From Cacajao melanocephalus (Eukaryota > Chordata > Mammalia > Primates > Pitheciidae), in contig CAUYLG010021521.1 of assembly GCA_963573385.1 (NCBI GenBank), positions 78,462-142,461 on the forward strand: a stretch of 64,000 nt of DNA, given 5' to 3'. Shown here piece by piece: positions 11,489 through 25,899 of this stretch; the stretch's first letter is position 1; each line of letters begins with the position of its first letter. The notes beneath the pieces were generated by a model, which was not told the origin of the DNA, made no database searches, and worked only from the letters and a program-made list of their open reading frames with translations. A program made the translations under genes and the position numbers.

Positions 11489-13760
11489 ATGGCATCTAAG
11501 TGTTCAAATGCAAAGAAGATTCACGTCTCTCATTCATATCAAGAGCTAGAAGTGATTAAGCTTAGTGAAGCCACACTGACAGCCAAGACAAGCTGGAAAC
11601 TAGGTCTCTTGCACCAGTTAGACAAGTTGCGATTGTGAAAGAAAAATTTTTCTAGAAAATGAAAGAAAGCAAAACAGCTTTATTGCTGATATAGAGAAAG
11701 TTTTAGCAATCTGGATAGAAGATCAAACCAGCCACAACATTCCTTTAAGTCAAAACCTAATGGGGAGTAAGGCCCTAACTCTTTAATTCTGGCAAGCCTC
11801 AAAGAGGTAAGGAAGCTACAGAATAAAAGTTCAAAGCTAGCAGACTTGGCTTATCAGTTTTATGAAAAGAAGCCATCTTCATAACATAAATATGAAAAGT
11901 GAAGCAGCAAGTGCTGATTTAGAAGCTGCAGCAAGTTATCCAGAGGATCTACTAAGATAAGTGATGAAGGTGGCTACACTGTACAATAGATTTCAATGTA
12001 GACAAAGTAGCCTTCTATTGAAAAAGATGCCATTTAGGACTTTCATAGCTAGAGAGGAGAAATCAATGTCTGGCTTCTAATCTAGAAATGACTGGATGAC
12101 TCCCTTGTTAGGGGCTAATATAGCTGGTGACTTGGTTATTTAAATTTTCTATACAAATGTATGGGATTCTTGAAAAATTTTGTCACATGTATATAATACA
12201 TAGTTATCAATTCAGAGTATTTAGGGTGTCTATCACTCAAATACATTGCATTTTTGTTACATATAGTCACCCTACGCTGCTATCAAACATTGAATATATT
12301 CATTTTATCCTACTCTATGTTTGTACTCCTTAACCCAGTTCTCTTCATCCTCTCCCCTCCCACTCACTCATTCTTCTCAGTCTTTGTTATCTATGTTTCC
12401 ACTCTCTACCCTCATGTGATGCCATTCTTGAGATCCCATGTATAAGAAAGAACATGAGATACTTGTCTTTTTGTGCCTGGCTTAGTTCACTTAAGATAAT
12501 AACCTCCAATTCCTTCCATGTTGCTGAAAATGACATGATTTTATTCTTTTTTATAGCTGGATATTATTTCATTGACTATACTTACCATATTTTCTTTATT
12601 CATTAATCTGTTGATGAATGCTTAAGTTGATTCTATATGTTTGCTGTTGTAAATAGTGCTAAAATAAACTTGTGAATGTAGGTATCCCTTTTAGTGTTAC
12701 TGTTTTTTTTTTCCCTGTTGGTAAATACCCAGCTGGTGACTTTAAGTTAAAATCAATGCTCATTTACCATTCTGAAAATTCTATAGCCCTAAAGATGCTC
12801 TACAAATGAAACAATACAGCCTGGATGACAGCATATCTGTTTATAGCATGGTTCACTGAATATGTAAAGCCTGCTATTGAGATCTACTGATCAGAAAGAA
12901 TTATTCTCAACATATACTGATCACAGACAATGCACATGGCTACTCAAAAGCTGTAATAGAGATATACAAGAAGCTTGTTTTCACGTCTGCTACCATAATA
13001 TCCACTCTACCGCCTCTGAAATGAGAAGTAATTTCAACTTTCAAGTCTCATTTCTTAAGAAATATATTTTTAAGCCTATAGCTACCAGAGATACTGATTC
13101 CTATGATGGAGCTGGCCAAAGTAAATCGAAAGTTTTCTGGAAATAATTCACCATTCTAGATGCCATTAAGGACAGTTTTATTCAAAGAAGGTCAAAATAC
13201 CAACATGAACAGGAGTTTGGATGAAGTTAATTTCAACCCTTAAGGATGAATTTGAATGGTTCAGAACCTCAGTGGAGGAAGTAACTGCATATGTAATGAA
13301 AATAGCAAGAGAATAGGAATTTAAAATGGAGCCTGAAGTTGTGACTGACTTGCTCCAGTCTCTTGATATTTGAATCGATGAATATTTGCTTCTTATGGAT
13401 GATAAAATGATTCTTGAAATTTACTTCTTATGAAGATGCTGTGAACATTGTGAATGACAATAAAATATAGAGAATAATACCTAAACTTACTTGAGAAAGC
13501 AGTAACAGGGTTTCAGAGGATTGACTATAATTGTAAAAGTTCTACTGTAGAGAAAATGACATCAAGGAGCATTACATGCTACAGAGAAATGTTTCATGAA
13601 AGGAGAGTCACTTGATTTAGCAAACTTTACTTCTTTCTTAAAGAAATTGCCACAGGCTTCCCAGCCCTCAGCAACCACCACCCTAATCTGTCAGCAGCCA
13701 TCAACATTAAGGCAAGACCCTCAACCAGGAAAAAGATTCTGACTTGCTAAAGACTCTTAA
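11489..13760 (+). pseudogene. Tigger1 transposase pseudogene
   Basis: Decayed transposase of the Tigger/Pogo type, which in an active element binds the terminal repeats and cuts with a DDE/D catalytic domain. The start is the ATG in the block reading MASKCSNAKKIHVSHS, which opens the N-terminal DNA-binding region. This frame runs into a stop at about 11636. Later blocks shift frame. The segment that holds the second catalytic aspartate in the family is seen near 12915-12935 (tcacagacaatgcacatgg), and the C-terminal Pro/Ser-rich tail near 13650-13740. An L1 fragment interrupts it at 12134-12730. Stops and frameshifts throughout mean it makes no protein. Human genes such as TIGD1 and JRK are related in origin but are not this locus. 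Confidence 0.88.
12134..12730 (-). mobile_element. 5'-truncated L1 3' end inserted in Tigger1, 12-bp target duplication
   Basis: On the minus strand this is an L1M-type 3' UTR and ORF2 end. On the plus strand it shows the reversed landmarks atatagtcaccctacgctgc (12263), cttagttcacttaagat (12480) and taaatacccagc at the right edge. It is flanked by the direct repeat AGCTGGTGACTT (12122-12133 and 12731-12742). The Tigger1 sequence continues in register across it, so it inserted after Tigger1. Length is about 600 bp. The expected T-run at the left edge has decayed. Confidence 0.88.
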
Positions 13761-13870
13761 TATTGGTAGCATTCTTTTAGTAATAAGATATTTAAAAATT
13801 AAGATATATCCATTGTTCATTTTAGATATAATGTGTAACACTTAATAGACAAACTATAGTGTAGACCACC

Positions 13871-13933
13871 TTTATATGTATTGGGAAACCAAAAACTTTA
13901 TATGTATTGGGAAACTACCTTTATATGTATTGG
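13871..13933 (+). repeat. Three short direct repeats at the Tigger1 tail
   Basis: The 19-mer tttatatgtattgggaaac appears at 13871-13889 and 13897-13915, and its first 14 bases again at 13920-13933. Family knowledge predicts one copy, so this is a local expansion, probably by slippage or by repair at the junction with the following L1. Confidence 0.8.
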
Positions 13934-13937
13934 TGAC

Positions 13938-14150
13938 TAACTTTTTTGAGAGGTAGCATGGGGAGAAATGCCAGATATAGGTGATAGGGAGGAAGGCAGC
14001 AAATCACACTGCCATGTGTGTACCTATGCAACAATCTTACATGTTTTCATATGTACCCCAAAACCTAAAATGTAATTAAAAAAACAGAAAAAAGATAATA
14101 AAAAGAAAAATAAAAAAATAAAATAAAATAAAATCTGCCACCATTATAAT
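13938..14150 (+). mobile_element. L1 3' end with A-rich tail
   Basis: Last part of an L1 3' UTR: gcatggggagaaatgcc, tgtgtgtacctatgcaacaatct, atatgtaccccaaaacct, then A-rich sequence that degenerates into an (AAAAT)n tract at about 14110-14135. It abuts the truncated Tigger1 end. Confidence 0.8.
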
Positions 14151-14307
14151 GAAAAAAAAAACTGAGCTACAATATTTTCAAGGTAGGCTTGTAGTTTATG
14201 TGTTAATAGGAGATTGGGTGATTGATGCAAGTGGAGTGCTTAAGGAAAGAAGAGGACCCAAGTAATAAATAAAGAGAAAACAGTTAACCAAGTGGAAGGC
14301 TTCTTTA

Positions 14308-14440
<133 letters not shown>

Positions 14441-16173
14441 TTGAAAACAATATAGATAAGACTTATGGTAAGAGCTACTTTAGAGTTGATGTGGTTTATA
14501 TAAAAGAAATTACTTATTTTGGTAGACAAAATGTTTCCGAACAACAGTCTGAGAGTAAACACAACATAGAACAGCTTTCCTTAAATACCAGGGTTTGGTT
14601 TCCCTTGGTGACTATAGTCTTTAAATAGAAAATAACTCTTGGACAGACGCTTAAGTCTTTGAAGAAAGATATAGTGGGTTTTCACAAGCTTCTATAGATA
14701 AACCTCTAAGGTATACCTACATCATTGTCTTGAGATTTCTAAGGTCTCCTTTGTAATTACTATATTCTAAGAGATATCCAGTGAAATTTTAGTTTAAGTG
14801 GAATTATATAGCTTGTTATAAATAAATAACTATACAGATAGATTTAGCAGAGCATGAGTTTTCTTATTTGTGTATTTAAATATTATTTTATTCAATAATA
14901 TTTTAGTGCTTATTTGTAATAATATAAGACATGATGCTTATTTTTTAAATGCCTTAATGTTGTTCAGCTAGGTAGTTTTAATTTCCAGGTTTAAGAACTA
15001 AAAGTCATTGCAATTGTAAAAACAATTCTTCAGAGGAAATAATCTACCTTCAGCGGGTACATTAAAAGTTTTTTGTGTGTTTAGAAGACTCAAGTGACCC
15101 AAGTAATAATCTTTTCAGGAATTCTTAGCTGTTCTTGACAGGAACACATTTAATGTAATTTGCAAATATATCAAAATCTCATTTTCTAAATCACACTTTT
15201 GCAGCTCCCATAGTACAGCCTAGAAACAGAAATAAGCAATATGGGTCTTAAGAAAAGAACCATGTAACAAATGATATTCCTACTAAAAGTATGTAACAAA
15301 ATTATGACAAAATTATATCTGTTAGAATAAGAAGAAATACATAATCAAAAGTATAATTAAAAAAAAAAACCATATCAGTATTGAGTTCAGATTTTTGGGC
15401 AAACCAAATCAAAATTCGCCATCTGTCAACATCTAAAATTTAGAAGATAAAGACAATGGCAATCTATTCAAAACTTTGGGAATAAATGATTTTATTTGGT
15501 AATCTGTTTGTCAAAAGAACTTATTGATAATAACAGAGTAATGAAAGTGCAAGTGAAAAAGTCTTGTTACAGAAGACTAGTTATAATAAAAGGATATACA
15601 ATATTTCTGTTCACCCACAACTATGAATTGCCAACTAAAGTTGGATTAAAGATTTTACCCTTAAGGAAGGTTTTGATTACTTAAAAAATTCAGAATTGTC
15701 TCAAACCTTTGTATCATTCTGGCCCACTACTCTCATTTACATCCTTCTATGCATCCATTCTGGAATTATGTTTTCAATAAGTATAATTTTGATATTGGGT
15801 AATAGATGATGTAGAATGTTATATTTTGAATGTTAAATCACCATGTAGGAAAGTTTCCCATCTTCCAACTTTGTGTAAATCATCCTGTCTGAAGTTTGGA
15901 ATATTTCATGAATTATTACAGTAAAAACATATCAGATAAATCTGTAAACACTAATTAGGCCCCTACATCAAGTTCTGAGAGCATTAATACATAAAGATAT
16001 GTTAGATGCTAAAATATGTTATCGGGTATGAAGCAGATATCGGAATATCTATTTTGTAGAAAAGGGGTGAATGCCCTTCGTAAAAAAGAAAGCAGTATTT
16101 TTGGTGAGGTAGAAAAATATTACAGATAAAAAAAAGTGTTTACACTTAGCTAAAGTAAATGTAATTTCATGAT
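14441..16173. other. AT-rich sequence, nothing recognised
   Basis: No gene and no confident repeat by eye. Confidence 0.5.
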
Positions 16174-16185
16174 ACATCTGCTTTT

Positions 16186-16763
16186 TTTGTTTCCTCCTCC
16201 AACCTTTATTTTAGTACAGGGTGTTCACATGCAGGTTTGTCGCATGGGTAAATTGCATGTCATAGGGGTTTGGTATACAGATGATTTCATCACCCAGGTA
16301 TGAGCACAGTATCTGATAGGCAGCTTTTCAGTCATCACGCTCCTCTCTTCCTCTACCCTTAAAATGTATCTGGTGTATGTTGTTCCCTTCTTAGTGTCCA
16401 AATGTTTAGCACTTATTATAAATGAGAACATGTGGCATTTGGTTTTCCGTTCCTGCATTAGTTCTCTAAGAATGATGTCCTCCAGCATCCATGTTGCTGC
16501 CAAGGACATGATTTTTTCTTCTTCATGTTTGCCTCGTATTCCATGGTGTATATGTACTACATCTTCTTTACCCAGTCTACCATTGATGTGCATCTAGGTT
16601 GATTCCATGTCTTTGCTATTCTGAATAGTGCTGCAATAAATGTATGCATGCGTATGTCTTTTTGGTAGAATAACTTACATTTTTTGGGTATACATGCCAT
16701 AATAATAGGATTGCTAGGTAGATATTAGTTCTAAGTTCTTTGGTACATCTCCAAGCTGCTTCC
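16186..16763 (-). mobile_element. 5'-truncated primate L1, antisense, with target duplication
   Basis: Reversed L1 3' UTR and ORF2 C-terminal sequence. Visible landmarks are catgcaggtttgtcgcatgg (16229), aatgagaacatgtggcattt (16422) and gattgctaggtagat (16711). The repeat ACATCTGCTTTT is present at both sides (16174-16185 and 16764-16775), which is the target-site duplication of target-primed insertion. Protein frames seen here are antisense or L1-derived only. Confidence 0.9.
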
Positions 16764-17029
16764 ACATCTGCTTTTGTTTCTCAATAAAATTCTTAAAAAT
16801 ATATAATTCATGATATAAAAGCTATGATATAAGAAAATTAATGAGATAATGACAAAATACTTATGATGCAGGAAAAGGTAAACAGTTCATGAAAACTAAA
16901 ATAGAAAATTAAAACACTATTTGAAGTAGTAAATAGCAAAAGTGTCCAACTGAAGAAGTTTGAAAGAAATAGAGATGTAAAATAAACAGAATTATGTTAT
17001 TGAAATAAAAATATTTTATTTTATAAATG

Positions 17030-17270
17030 TACACTTTCAAACATCCTTAGATTTATAGCACCCAGGAAACGCTCATATTCCCATTAAAAACAACCACTAA
17101 ATTATTGCATTTACCAATTCTGGATATTTTATGTAAGTGGTATCATAAAACATATATGCCTTTCATGTCTCACTTTTTTAACTTAATGTCATTTGTTCAA
17201 GGTTCAAATATATAAATATAATCGATGTTAACATTTCTTAACTTTCAGTGATGAGTTGTTTTCATCTTAA
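17030..17270 (-). mobile_element. Old L1 (L1M-type) 3' region, antisense
   Basis: Decayed reversed L1 sequence with ttctggatattttatgtaagtgg and atcataaaacatatatgcc, the region upstream of the L1 3' end. No edges can be fixed. Confidence 0.55.
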
Positions 17271-18489
17271 AATATTAATTTGGAAGAAATGGGTATGACT
17301 TTTACAATCTCAAGTATAAAAATGTAAACACTTCATTGGGTAGATTTTATTTGCAATATGTTAGATATTTAATGTTAACAGAAATTCTAGTTTTAAATAG
17401 CAAATAACACATGTAAAATGCATTAATAGCTGGTATGCAAACTCCAGAGAATGATAAAATAGAGGAATAAATATGAATTTTAATATACTTTTAGCTTTCA
17501 AAGGGGAAGTTATTTGATACTGTCACTGAAATAACCTATTATGTTAACAATTGAAAAAATGTTAAAAGTTGTCTTCTTTTTAGATGAAACATATTAGAGA
17601 ATCTATTTTTCTACATATAACTGCACTGATTATTGACATATACCTCTATAGAAAAAATAAATAGTAAAACAGAAAAAAAGGAATAAAAAACAGAAAACCA
17701 GGAAACATTAAAAATTTAACTGGAAAAGATAAAATGTTTCAACAATATCAATAAACTGTTTCCATTTTAAAAATAGTGTTTGGGTCAAAACAAACAAACA
17801 AAAGCAAAAACGTATCACAGCAAAATAGAAGCTTCAACCAAAAATTATTTACCATAATTTTATGGATGTTCAAATGGAACATCAGTCTCAGTGAATCAAA
17901 AACTTAACTCATAATTACCTTCTAAAATATGCTCATTTCTCTGTCTGAGTTAGAGTGGCAACAGCTTGTTACTAGTAACTAACAATTTGTGAGATTCATC
18001 TTTGATGCTATCTTACTATATATTCCCAAGTCAATAAATCACAAAGTCTTCTGGAAGGTATCTCAAAAATTTAAAGATCTCTTTTTTCTATAACCACATT
18101 TCTGAAATCTAGACTATCATCATCACTCACCTCGAATACCATAGAATGTCATGATTAGTCTCTTCACTTTTTAGCTTGTTCCATTTTAATCATCTTACCA
18201 AAGGAATTCTGGTAGAATTTAATCAAATCCAATAACTTAACTTATAGTAAGCCATAATGCTAGTTTCTTATTGATTTTATGTTGGTCCATAGTGTTAACA
18301 TAAGTTGAAACAATTTGTAAAACCTTGGATTTGCTTGCATTTTCTGCCATGCATCACAACAGTGCCCCACAAACACATGTACTTCTGCACATACTTTTCT
18401 TTCCTCCCTCCCTTTCTCTTTATTCTTGCATCATGCTGAACTTCTGAATCATCACATATGTAGGTCACCTCTGGGTTATCACATATGAT
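17271..18489. other. AT-rich sequence, nothing recognised
   Basis: No gene and no confident repeat. A CT-rich patch lies near 18400-18425. Confidence 0.45.
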
Positions 18490-18812
18490 ATTCCTTCTTT
18501 ATTTTTATTAATAATTATTATGGGTATATAGTTGTATACATGTATGGGGCACATGTGATGTTTTGATAGGCATAGAATGTGTAGTGACCAAATGGGTAAT
18601 TGGGTCATTTGTCACCTTAAGCATTTATCTTTTTTTATGTGTGTGCTTAAGAACATTCTAATTTCACTCTTTTAGTTATTCTTAAAACATACAATAAATC
18701 ATTAACTATAGTCACCCCGTTGTGCTACCAAATACTAGATCTTATTTATTCTATCTAACTGTATTTTTGTATTTATTAACCATCCCCACTTTACTCTCCT
18801 ACTATCTTTTTA
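18490..18812 (-). mobile_element. L1MA/MB-type 3' UTR, antisense
   Basis: Reversed L1M 3' UTR with the order tatggggcacatgtgatgttttgatagg (read in parts from 18543), cttttagttattcttaaaac (18670), actatagtcacccc (18706), ctaccaaatactagatctta (18725) and accatccccac (18778). Truncated. No target duplication identified. Confidence 0.85.
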
Positions 18813-21800
18813 AAAATATTCCAGATTCACCTAAATTCTCTTTATTTTCTACCACTAAATTTGCCGACTCACTGGTGCAAACACTGAGCCACTTTTCTTT
18901 CTACCAAATGCCATTTAAATCCCTAGATCACAGCATATATCTTTCTTTATGTATATTCTTGGACACAACTTAGGTAGTTATGAAGGTCAGAGACACTTCT
19001 CTCTATGCTATGTATCATTGGATAACCTCAAGGGTTTGAGCAGTGTTTTGCATACTGGTCATATGGTAAATGTTAATCAAAATAATATCTCAACTTCCAT
19101 GATTTTTGCTGTCAATTTTCTGTATAAATAATTAGCACTTCAAATCTTTTCCATTTTCTTCAAAACCAAGATGTCTCTCATCATCCCAAAAACTCTTAGT
19201 AAATAGCATTCCATCTTACTTCATGTGAAATTAAAAAAAGATATCTCAACTTCTAACATACTAATTATTCTCTTTCTCGGCCCTGTAACAACACAGGTGC
19301 CTCTGCTTAATCTCTTCTCCCATGCTTGGCATTACTTGTCATTCCAGCTGCTCAGACCTGATCTTAATTTAATTTTTCTCACTAATATTCCGATCCTCTT
19401 TTTTGTCCTTCACAACCATAATTTCAATGAAATAACACATTTCTTTCTGCCAATTATACATCTTACTTTGATATTAGTCTGCCTCTAGCACCTGTTATCT
19501 TTCCTTTTCCTGAAAAATTTTCAGAAAGTACTACTTGCACACATGCTCTCTAATTCTATGGGTTTATTTTTTATTCAATATTTTGCATATTTAATTGCTA
19601 AGTTTGCAATTAGGTTCTGTAAATAAAATCTAGTGGATAATTTTCTTAGTCTCTACCCCTAATTATAGGTATTTGTTATACTGATATTGATCTTTCTTTG
19701 CTGAAATATTTCTACCAAATTTCTGTATAAATACATTTATTCTTTTCCTCTAAAATTTCGAATTATCCTTACTATGCACTTAATTTCTCTTCTTCTCATC
19801 TTAAAAAATCTTAACGTACTTTCCTAGTCTATCTTTTCTTCTCATTCTAAACGCTAACCTTGGTGAATATGCTCAATTCCCAAGGCTTTCATTTTACTGT
19901 CTTCATGCTGACAAGTTGCTAAGTTGATATCTCTACAACAGATCCCAAAGGAGATTCTATTTTTTTCATATTTTTTTTTTGTTTTGGGAGATTCTACTTT
20001 TAAATGTCTCTTTAACCATTTCTCTCATCTTGCACCTTCCAACTGCATTACTGACTCATACTAACCCCCTTAACAGTGTGCTACCTCAATGTTCTTCCAA
20101 ATTAGTTTTAATTGCATAGGTAAAATTAATTTATTTTGCTTACCAGTTTAGAACTGTAAAGGGAAATGACATCTATTAATAATATATTGAAATATACAAA
20201 CATATTAAGCGAAATGAAAACATAAGTATCAAGGTGACCTATTTTTCCTATTTCTACTTCTCTCATATTTGGAATTTGACCATCATGAAATTGTTGCTTG
20301 CTAAGCATAATATTTTTGAAAAGATTTAATAGAACTGTGTATTTAATGTATTTCTGAAAAATGTAAAATCTTTCACAGGATATAGTCTGTTTTAAAGCAA
20401 GAAAAAAATATCAAAGTTACGTGCTAGTTATAATCTTCCAAGCATGAACTTTGTGTTCTATTTTCCTAGCAATCTAAGCTGTATCAACCATTTGTTTCTA
20501 ATTACATGCAATCTATTCGTTTGTAAGCAGGACTCCTGAGCATTATTAAGGATTTTCATCATTTTGGTAAGTATCTCATTTCTGCTTATGGTCAGAGCGA
20601 TTTTAATTAGGGTGTTCTAGATATAAAACAGGACAAGTCCTCATGGGTGCCCCTTCAAAAAATGTCCCTTTGTTTAATAGTGGGAATATCTCACTGTAAA
20701 CACTGTGGTCAGTTGCTGTAATACTATGATTGCTGTTACTGTGGTTAGCTCCAAAATGTGTGTCTTCCATCTGGAATCTGATAATAAAAGTCCTTTAAAT
20801 TTTGGACATTATGAATTAAAAAACACTCATCAAATTTCACATATAAAATTAAATATGTTAAACAATGATATTAACAAGAATGAGAAAGCATTACTGTCAA
20901 AAATCGTGATAAAAAACATGGTGTTTGAACATCTGAATAAGGAAGCAGAAGCTCAGAGGAATGGGAAAGAAGAGGTGAGTTATCAGTATTAAAACAAAGT
21001 TTACGAATATGATACAATAGGGAGTTAACCTGTAATGTAAGGTATAGTTTCATTTTCAAGTTGTAAAATTTAGGAAATTACATCTCTAACAGAATATATT
21101 TGCATAAATTAATAAAGGAAATTGACAAATATGAGCACATCTATTTTCATAGAAATTGTTCATTATTGTAAAAATCACTATGGACATTCGCCTTGCTTTG
21201 ACAAAGTTAAAAAAAAAATCCGTATCCTGAGAGCTGTTCCAGCAATGAAGAAGCCTTTCAGCACTGAGTGGTTATCTCAGCTCACACAGCTGATAGCCCT
21301 GCTACTGTTGAAAAGCTAGTGCTGGGGAAAAAAAAAATTGTAGTGGTATTGAAGCTTCAACCCCACTGGCAAATAGAAGCCAATTTTGTGAAAATGCACT
21401 AGGAGAAAAGATTCCACATAGTGAGCAGGGAATGTATTACCTTCACACAACAACATTTTATAGAGAAAACATAGAAAGCTATAGCACATTGTCCTTCTTT
21501 TGTTCCATCTCTGGCTCCTAGACATTTACATTGAGTTATACCTTTGATTATTCTGACAATAAATATTGTTTTGCTACTCCTTTTGTGATTCACCCACAAA
21601 CTATGCAGGATTCCTTGTTGCTGACTAATGGCATACATTCTTATTAAGAGTTCTGAAGGAAGAATTATAAAAGAATGTCAAATGATTCATCGTCACATTA
21701 TCAGCCAGCTGTCTGTCACTTACGTTCTGGGACACTATATTTATCTCCTAACATTTGAAACTTTTAAAAGACGGCTGAAATTTTGTTCCCAAGTTTGTAA

Positions 21801-23858
21801 AAACATCTTTTAAAATGAGTTGTCATGTATTATTATCTATTTCTTTTCCATGACCATTTTAATAAACCCATCAATATTTATTGAGCACATATTATCAGCC
21901 TAGTTCCAACCTAGAAATCTTTAGATTCATAAGAAACATAATATTATGTCCTTGATTTTCAAAATTAAGTTTCATCTCAAGGACAACATGGGTCACCAAG
22001 CAATAGAACATGAGTACTAAGCATTAAAATTATTAAAATAAATATATCTAAGAACATAGTAGAGAAAAAGCAATAAAATCTGGAATAGTTAAGTTGAAAA
22101 GGTCAGGGACAGAGGGAAATGTGAGCATGAACTTGAAAAACAGTTATAATTTAAAGGTGAATGTGTCCTGTGGGTTGATATTTTAGGTTGGAAGAACATG
22201 AAAATCAAGGTGATTAGCATAAACTCAAATAATAATTAACTATTTATTGCAAAAATAGTATGTACAAGCTCCAAGACACAATACAAGAGAGAGGTACAGT
22301 TCCTGTGTACTGACAACATACAAGAAAAATGTTTTACTGTCATGAATGCATTAAAATTCGGTAAGTAAAATGGACTATAGGAAACAACACAAAAGAACTA
22401 ACACAGAATGAGGAAGAAAATAAAATCTTCCAGCAGTATAAGAAAAAATATATGTTTTACTGGATGACTATATATGGTGCCAGTTTCATGCAGTAAACAC
22501 AATTACAAAGGTAGAATGCTATGCCAGTGTGTGAGAGATGAAGGTCTTCATGAAGGCAAAATTGGATCTCAGAACATTAAGGGTGTTGTGGGAATGGAGC
22601 ACATAGTAAAGGATAAGAGCTAGTGACCAGGTGATAAAATCATTTAATGTAATTCTAAAGTATTTCAATTTTACTTTTATTACACTTGAGAGTCCCTGAA
22701 GGATTTTTATGAGAGGAGTGATATTTTCATTTTGAAGATGAATAATTCTTTTTTTTTGCTACTGTATTCTGAATATTCTTTTCCTATACTCTTTTTATGC
22801 AGGATCTCAAGGAAATATGAATATCGAATTAGCATTGTTAAATTATTCTTCAATTATGACTGCAGACACTTAGTGTACAAAGTGAGTAGGAAAGAGGAAT
22901 CTTATCTTCTTTGGAAAGCTAACAACCAATTAGAGGATATAAATGACATGAATACAGCATTGAAGAATGTTTAAGATAGGTTAAAGAGACCTTTTTTTTT
23001 GGAGATTGTGAAATAAAAGTGTAAAGAATGGTGTAAAAAGAAGGTGAAGACAAACATTTACAACAGCAATTTCTTCATGAATTATATAGAGCTTGCCCAA
23101 CTCAGAAATTCACTCTTAAGTTCATTAGCAACTTTATTCATATAATTATTCTTTACTGTGAGTGAAAACTTTCTTACAAAAACAGCAAGCCTATCTAATA
23201 TTATATTTCCTTTAACAAAAAGATTATTCTAGAAAACAATTTGCACTTAATGTGGGGCAGGTGCCAGAGTTTTTGTGCTGTTGACAATGATTTATAGAGT
23301 TTAAACACTTTTTTTGAAACCGAGTTTAGGTTTACTATTAGTATAGTTTTGATATGTCCACAAAAATATTTTATATGTTTTTCAACAGTTCTGACATTGA
23401 TATTTCAGCCTGTAATTTTTCTGAAGTTCTAAGCTATTCATATAAGAAGCTGAGGGGAAAGGTAATAAAAGCAGTATAAAAATCACTGCAACGAGGCACC
23501 CACTTACTACCCATAGTAATGTCGAGAATATCAAATAGACCTGGTGAAACACGTAGGGTACACGTTCACATTGCTTCAGGAAAATGCACAGATTTGGCAA
23601 AAGAATACACTAATGCCAATGACATGTAAATTAACACTGGCTTTTCACATCCTTCTACTTAGTATCAGAGACAAGAAATTGAATAGGAGTGCAAAAGTAA
23701 ACATTTCTTGTCAAGATAACTATAGAAGGAGAAGCCAAACATAGAGTTTTATGTATATTTGTCCCCAAGATCTAGACTGCCAACATTGAGCTTCACAGGC
23801 TAGTTAGCTGTGTAAATAAATACAAAATGTGCCTTGCTGTGACATTATCTTCACAATT
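18813..23858. other. Long unassigned region with faint L2-like traces
   Basis: No gene. The first ~1.3 kb is pyrimidine-rich on the plus strand and may be a very old repeat. Faint L2-type signals appear near 21868 (caatatttattgagcacat) and 22225-22260 (aactatttattgc), and near 22690-22720. None is good enough to delimit. The longest local frame (20705-20992, 95 codons) has no recognisable motif. Confidence 0.4.
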
Positions 23859-23870
23859 AAGAATACCACT

Positions 23871-25899
<2,029 letters not shown>

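Larger units (their letters stand above)
11056..13936 (+). mobile_element. Tigger1 (TcMar-Tigger) DNA transposon, near full length, 3' end lost
   Basis: Cut-and-paste transposon of the Pogo/Tigger group. The left terminal repeat is visible as a decayed copy (ggcatgccttattttattg at 11061), followed by the characteristic 5' untranslated part and the transposase gene. The right part keeps the post-coding sequence around 13760-13890, but the right inverted terminal repeat is missing. The tail ends in a three-fold repeat of tttatatgtattgggaaac, and L1 sequence follows directly. Without the 600-bp L1 insertion at 12134 the remnant is about 2.3 kb, close to the family's ~2.4 kb. It cannot move now. 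Confidence 0.92.

Noticed and set aside
11390..11638. 82-codon plus frame as a host gene
   Set aside because: It spans the 5' untranslated and N-terminal part of the Tigger1 transposase and is explained by that element.
12877..13146. 89-codon plus frame as a gene
   Set aside because: It lies within decayed Tigger1 transposase sequence and partly in a shifted frame.
20566..20574. ggtaagtat as an exon donor site
   Set aside because: A good donor consensus occurs by chance at this rate, and no acceptor, frame or polyadenylation context supports an exon.
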